Shown here: piece by piece, positions 6,684-9,191 of the stretch
How positions within the stretch are numbered: position 1 is the stretch's first letter
How the letters are laid out: the number at the start of each line of letters is the position of its first letter
NCBI GenBank assembly: GCA_030151145.1
Contig: JASLEL010000253.1
Span: forward strand, 1-9,191
Direction: 5' to 3'
DNA: 9,191 nucleotides
Source: Aquirhabdus sp.
GTDB lineage: Bacteria > Pseudomonadota > Gammaproteobacteria > Pseudomonadales > Moraxellaceae
Made by a program: the position numbers and the translations under genes
Notes under the pieces: model-generated
What the model was told of the DNA's origin: nothing
What the model saw: the letters and a program-made list of their open reading frames with translations, nothing else
The model's database searches: none

Positions 6684-9191
6684 TTATAGCTTAGTATACG
6701 ACCTGCGCAGATCCAAAGTATGTGGATACTCGTCACTCGGCTCCTCGACCGGCGGTGCCATCGGACGCGGCACCTGCTCATGCGGATAGAACGTGCGTAT
6801 CGCGCTGAAGGCTGGCGGCGGCATCAGCACACCTTGGGTAAAGCCATGATCCCAGAAGCGGTTGACCCGCCGCGCTTCGGCTTCATTGCTATTGACCGGC
6901 AGGGTGTCGTAATGTCGCCCACCGGGGTGGCTGACACTATAAGTGCAGCCGCCAATCGACAGGCCATTCCAGGTATCGACCAGATCAAAGACCAGTGGCG
7001 TATTCACCCCCAGTGTCGGATGCAGGGCCGACGGTGGTGCCCATGCCCGATAGCGCACCGCCCCGACCATCTCGCCTTTACGGCTGGTAAGACGCAGCGG
7101 CACGCGGACGCCATTGCAGGTCAACACATAGCGGCTATCGGTCATGCCCGTGAGACGGATCTGCAGACGCTCCACCGACGAGTCCACATAGCGCGTGGTC
7201 CCGGCCTGTGTCACCTCCTCGCCCAAGACATGCCACGGCTCGATCGCCCAGCGCAACTCCAGCTCGATATCGTCGATCTGCTGACGACCATAATGCGGGA
7301 AACGGAACTCCTCAAACGGCAGCAACCATTCAAGCTTGAAGGGATAACCGTGCTGCTGCAGGTCAGCCACCACCTCCTTGATGTCCTGCCAGACATAGTA
7401 CGGCATCATGAATTTATCATGCAGCAGCGTGCCCCAGCGGATCAGCGGTTTCTGATACGGCGTCTTCCAGAACCGCGCCACTAGACAGCGCAAGAGCAAG
7501 AGCTGCACCAGCGACATGCGTGCATGCGGTGGCATCTCAAAGCCACGGAATTCCAGCAGACCCAGACGTCCACTGCTGCTGCCTGCAGCATAGAGCTTAT
7601 CGATACAGAACTCGGAGCGATGGGTATTACCCGTGATATCGACCAAGAGATTGCGCATCAGCCGGTCAACCAGCCACGGCGTATCGACCAGTCCATTTGG
7701 CATGTTGGCAAAGGCGATCTCAAGCTCATACAGCGCTTCATCACGCCCCTCATCTGGACGCGGTGCCTGACTGGTCGGCCCGACAAACATCCCCGAAAAC
7801 AGATAAGACAGGCCCGGATGATGCTGCCAAAACGTCACGAGACTACGCAGCAAGTCAGGACGCCGCAGCAACGGACTATCGGCAGGCGTACGACCACCCA
7901 AGGTCACATGATTGCCGCCACCAGTGCCGGTATGGCGACCATCGAGCATGAATTTCTCGGCAGCAAGGCGGGACAGATAAGCCTGCTCATAGAGCGTCTC
8001 GGTGTTGTGCACCAGCTCATCCCAGCTGCCTGCCGGATGGATATTGACCTCGATCACCCCCGGATCAGGCGTGATCAGGAGTTTCTGCAGGCGGTAATCG
8101 CGCGGTGGCTCATAGCCCTCGATCACCACCGGCAGGTCAAGCGCACTCGCCACGGCTTCGATGGCATTGATCAGCGCAATATAATTCTCAAGGTAAGTCA
8201 CCGGCGGCAGAAACACATGCAGCTTGCCATCGCGCGGCTCCAGACACAGCGCGGTACGGATGACGGTTTTGGTGATCTTAAGCTTGGGCTGCTGCTGAGG
8301 GTGCTGCTTTTGCTGGATGGCAATCGGTGCCGCCTGATCGCCGGTATCAAACACCGGCAGCGGATCGCGTGGCTCAAAGGGATCGCGCTCTGGCTCAAAC
8401 TCCTCCTCCACCACTGGCGGCAGAGAACCTAGCGGCAGGCGGTAGCCCATGGCGCTGTCACCCGGGATCAGGGTAATCACGCCTGAGCGCATCGGCCACA
8501 GGCTGCTCAGCCACACATAGCCGTTGAATTCGATCGGCAGGATATAACCCGTCGTATGCTCAAGGCCACGCGTCAGCAAACGCGCCAGTCGCTGCCGCTC
8601 GAGGTCGTCTTTGAGATTGGCGGTACGGGGATCGGCACCCTCAGGGAGTGATCGCTCCAACCACAGGTAATACAGGGTATCTTCATAGGTCGGCTGCAGA
8701 TATTGTCCGCCCAAGCCCAACTGACGGCATAGCGCCTGCCCGAAGCGCTCGGCATCGGCGATGCTATGCCCATAATCTTGATCGATGCGGGCAAATAGCT
8801 TCGGATCTTGCCACAGCGCCACGCCATCGGTGCGCCAGAAGCAGCCCAGCGCCCAGCGCGGCACCTCTTCACCCGGATACCATTTGCCCTGACCATAGTG
8901 CAGCAGGCCATTGGCACCAAACTTGGATTTGAGGCGCAGCAGCAGGTCTTTGGCAAGACGCAATTTATCTGCGCCCAATGCTTCGGTATTCCACTGCTCG
9001 CCGTCCATGTCGTCGATCGACACAAAAGTCGGCTCACCGCCCATGGTCAGCCGCACGTCCCCAGCATTCAGCTCGACATCAACCGCCCGACCCAGCGCCT
9101 TGATGTGCTCCCACTCATCATCGCTATAAGGGCGCGTGACGCGTGGATCTTCATGGATGCGCGTGACGACATTGGAATAGCTAAATTTACA
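6684..9191 (-). CDS. DUF2126 protein, predicted amidoligase (partial, N-terminus beyond right edge)
   Basis: The frame runs open from the right edge to TAA at 6684-6686, giving 835 visible residues. The GTG at 9054-9056 is an internal valine: upstream codons stay open and encode family-like sequence such as VTRIHEDPRVTRPY. Full-length relatives have about 1,100 residues, with an N-terminal transglutaminase-like domain of about 280, which here would lie outside the window. Conserved blocks are LTMGGEPTFVSIDD, LLHYGQGKWYPGEE, a charged Pro- and Gln-rich linker (about 8270-8415), VIEVNIHPAGSWDE (Glu codon at 8049-8051), HTGTGGGNHVTLGG, NTHRSEFCIDKLY, LLEFRGFEMPPHARM and the C-terminal HTLDLRR. 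Pfam-style annotation calls the family a putative amidoligase related to the glutamine synthetase/COOH-NH2 ligase fold. The EVN and GGGNH blocks could bind metal or nucleotide, but that is inference. It is the first visible gene of the three-gene minus-strand operon. Confidence 0.92.
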   Translation of the reverse strand, partial: CKFSYSNVVTRIHEDPRVTRPYSDDEWEHIKALGRAVDVELNAGDVRLTMGGEPTFVSIDDMDGEQWNTEALGADKLRLAKDLLLRLKSKFGANGLLHYGQGKWYPGEEVPRWALGCFWRTDGVALWQDPKLFARIDQDYGHSIADAERFGQALCRQLGLGGQYLQPTYEDTLYYLWLERSLPEGADPRTANLKDDLERQRLARLLTRGLEHTTGYILPIEFNGYVWLSSLWPMRSGVITLIPGDSAMGYRLPLGSLPPVVEEEFEPERDPFEPRDPLPVFDTGDQAAPIAIQQKQHPQQQPKLKITKTVIRTALCLEPRDGKLHVFLPPVTYLENYIALINAIEAVASALDLPVVIEGYEPPRDYRLQKLLITPDPGVIEVNIHPAGSWDELVHNTETLYEQAYLSRLAAEKFMLDGRHTGTGGGNHVTLGGRTPADSPLLRRPDLLRSLVTFWQHHPGLSYLFSGMFVGPTSQAPRPDEGRDEALYELEIAFANMPNGLVDTPWLVDRLMRNLLVDITGNTHRSEFCIDKLYAAGSSSGRLGLLEFRGFEMPPHARMSLVQLLLLRCLVARFWKTPYQKPLIRWGTLLHDKFMMPYYVWQDIKEVVADLQQHGYPFKLEWLLPFEEFRFPHYGRQQIDDIELELRWAIEPWHVLGEEVTQAGTTRYVDSSVERLQIRLTGMTDSRYVLTCNGVRVPLRLTSRKGEMVGAVRYRAWAPPSALHPTLGVNTPLVFDLVDTWNGLSIGGCTYSVSHPGGRHYDTLPVNSNEAEARRVNRFWDHGFTQGVLMPPPAFSAIRTFYPHEQVPRPMAPPVEEPSDEYPHTLDLRRSYTKL

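Noticed and set aside
6720..8432. Two long plus-strand open frames (6720-7484 and 7524-8432) opposite the DUF2126 gene
   Set aside because: Both are antisense to strongly conserved protein blocks and show no domain motif; the minus-strand gene explains the region.
9132..9168. Direct repeat GCGCGTGACG at 9132-9141 and 9159-9168
   Set aside because: It falls in the codons of two nearby VTR tripeptides in a conserved protein stretch, so coding constraint explains it.
1..9191. Mobile element, CRISPR array, tRNA or defence island
   Set aside because: I saw no terminal repeats, transposase, regular repeat-spacer pattern or tRNA-like fold; the genes are housekeeping-like and tightly packed.

Overview
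The window looks like an ordinary chromosomal segment of a Gram-negative bacterium, most likely a proteobacterium and perhaps a gammaproteobacterium. The grounds are a KatG with typical proteobacterial motifs, Shine-Dalgarno-type start sites, tight gene packing and moderate, slightly GC-rich base composition. The genus cannot be fixed from the sequence alone. I see no tRNA, rRNA, insertion sequence, prophage gene or CRISPR array.

Left part, plus strand (1-3011). The window opens inside a DJ-1/PfpI-superfamily gene of the Hsp31-like type, missing about 30 N-terminal codons. A 273-base gap follows that carries three adjacent dyad symmetries and only weak promoter-like boxes. Then comes a complete catalase-peroxidase gene, katG, whose best start is the ATG at 870. 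Both products fit a role in oxidative or carbonyl stress. A strong hairpin with A and T tracts on both sides (3069-3102) ends katG and can also end the converging minus-strand unit.

Right part, minus strand (3185-9191). Three genes are read right to left as a probable operon. The first, cut by the right edge, is a large DUF2126 protein (predicted amidoligase); its relatives carry an N-terminal transglutaminase-like domain, which here would lie outside the window. The second is an 849-residue fusion of a circularly permuted ATP-grasp domain with an alpha-E domain. The third is a 293-residue transglutaminase-like cysteine protein with a complete Cys-His-Asp triad, coupled to the second by an ATGA overlap.

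This gene set is a recurrent bacterial association. Comparative genomics predicts that it makes or modifies a peptide or peptide-like compound: two ATP-dependent ligase-type enzymes would form amide bonds, and papain-fold transglutaminase-like enzymes would cut or transfer them. I know of no established substrate or product, so this operon is the most interesting part of the window.
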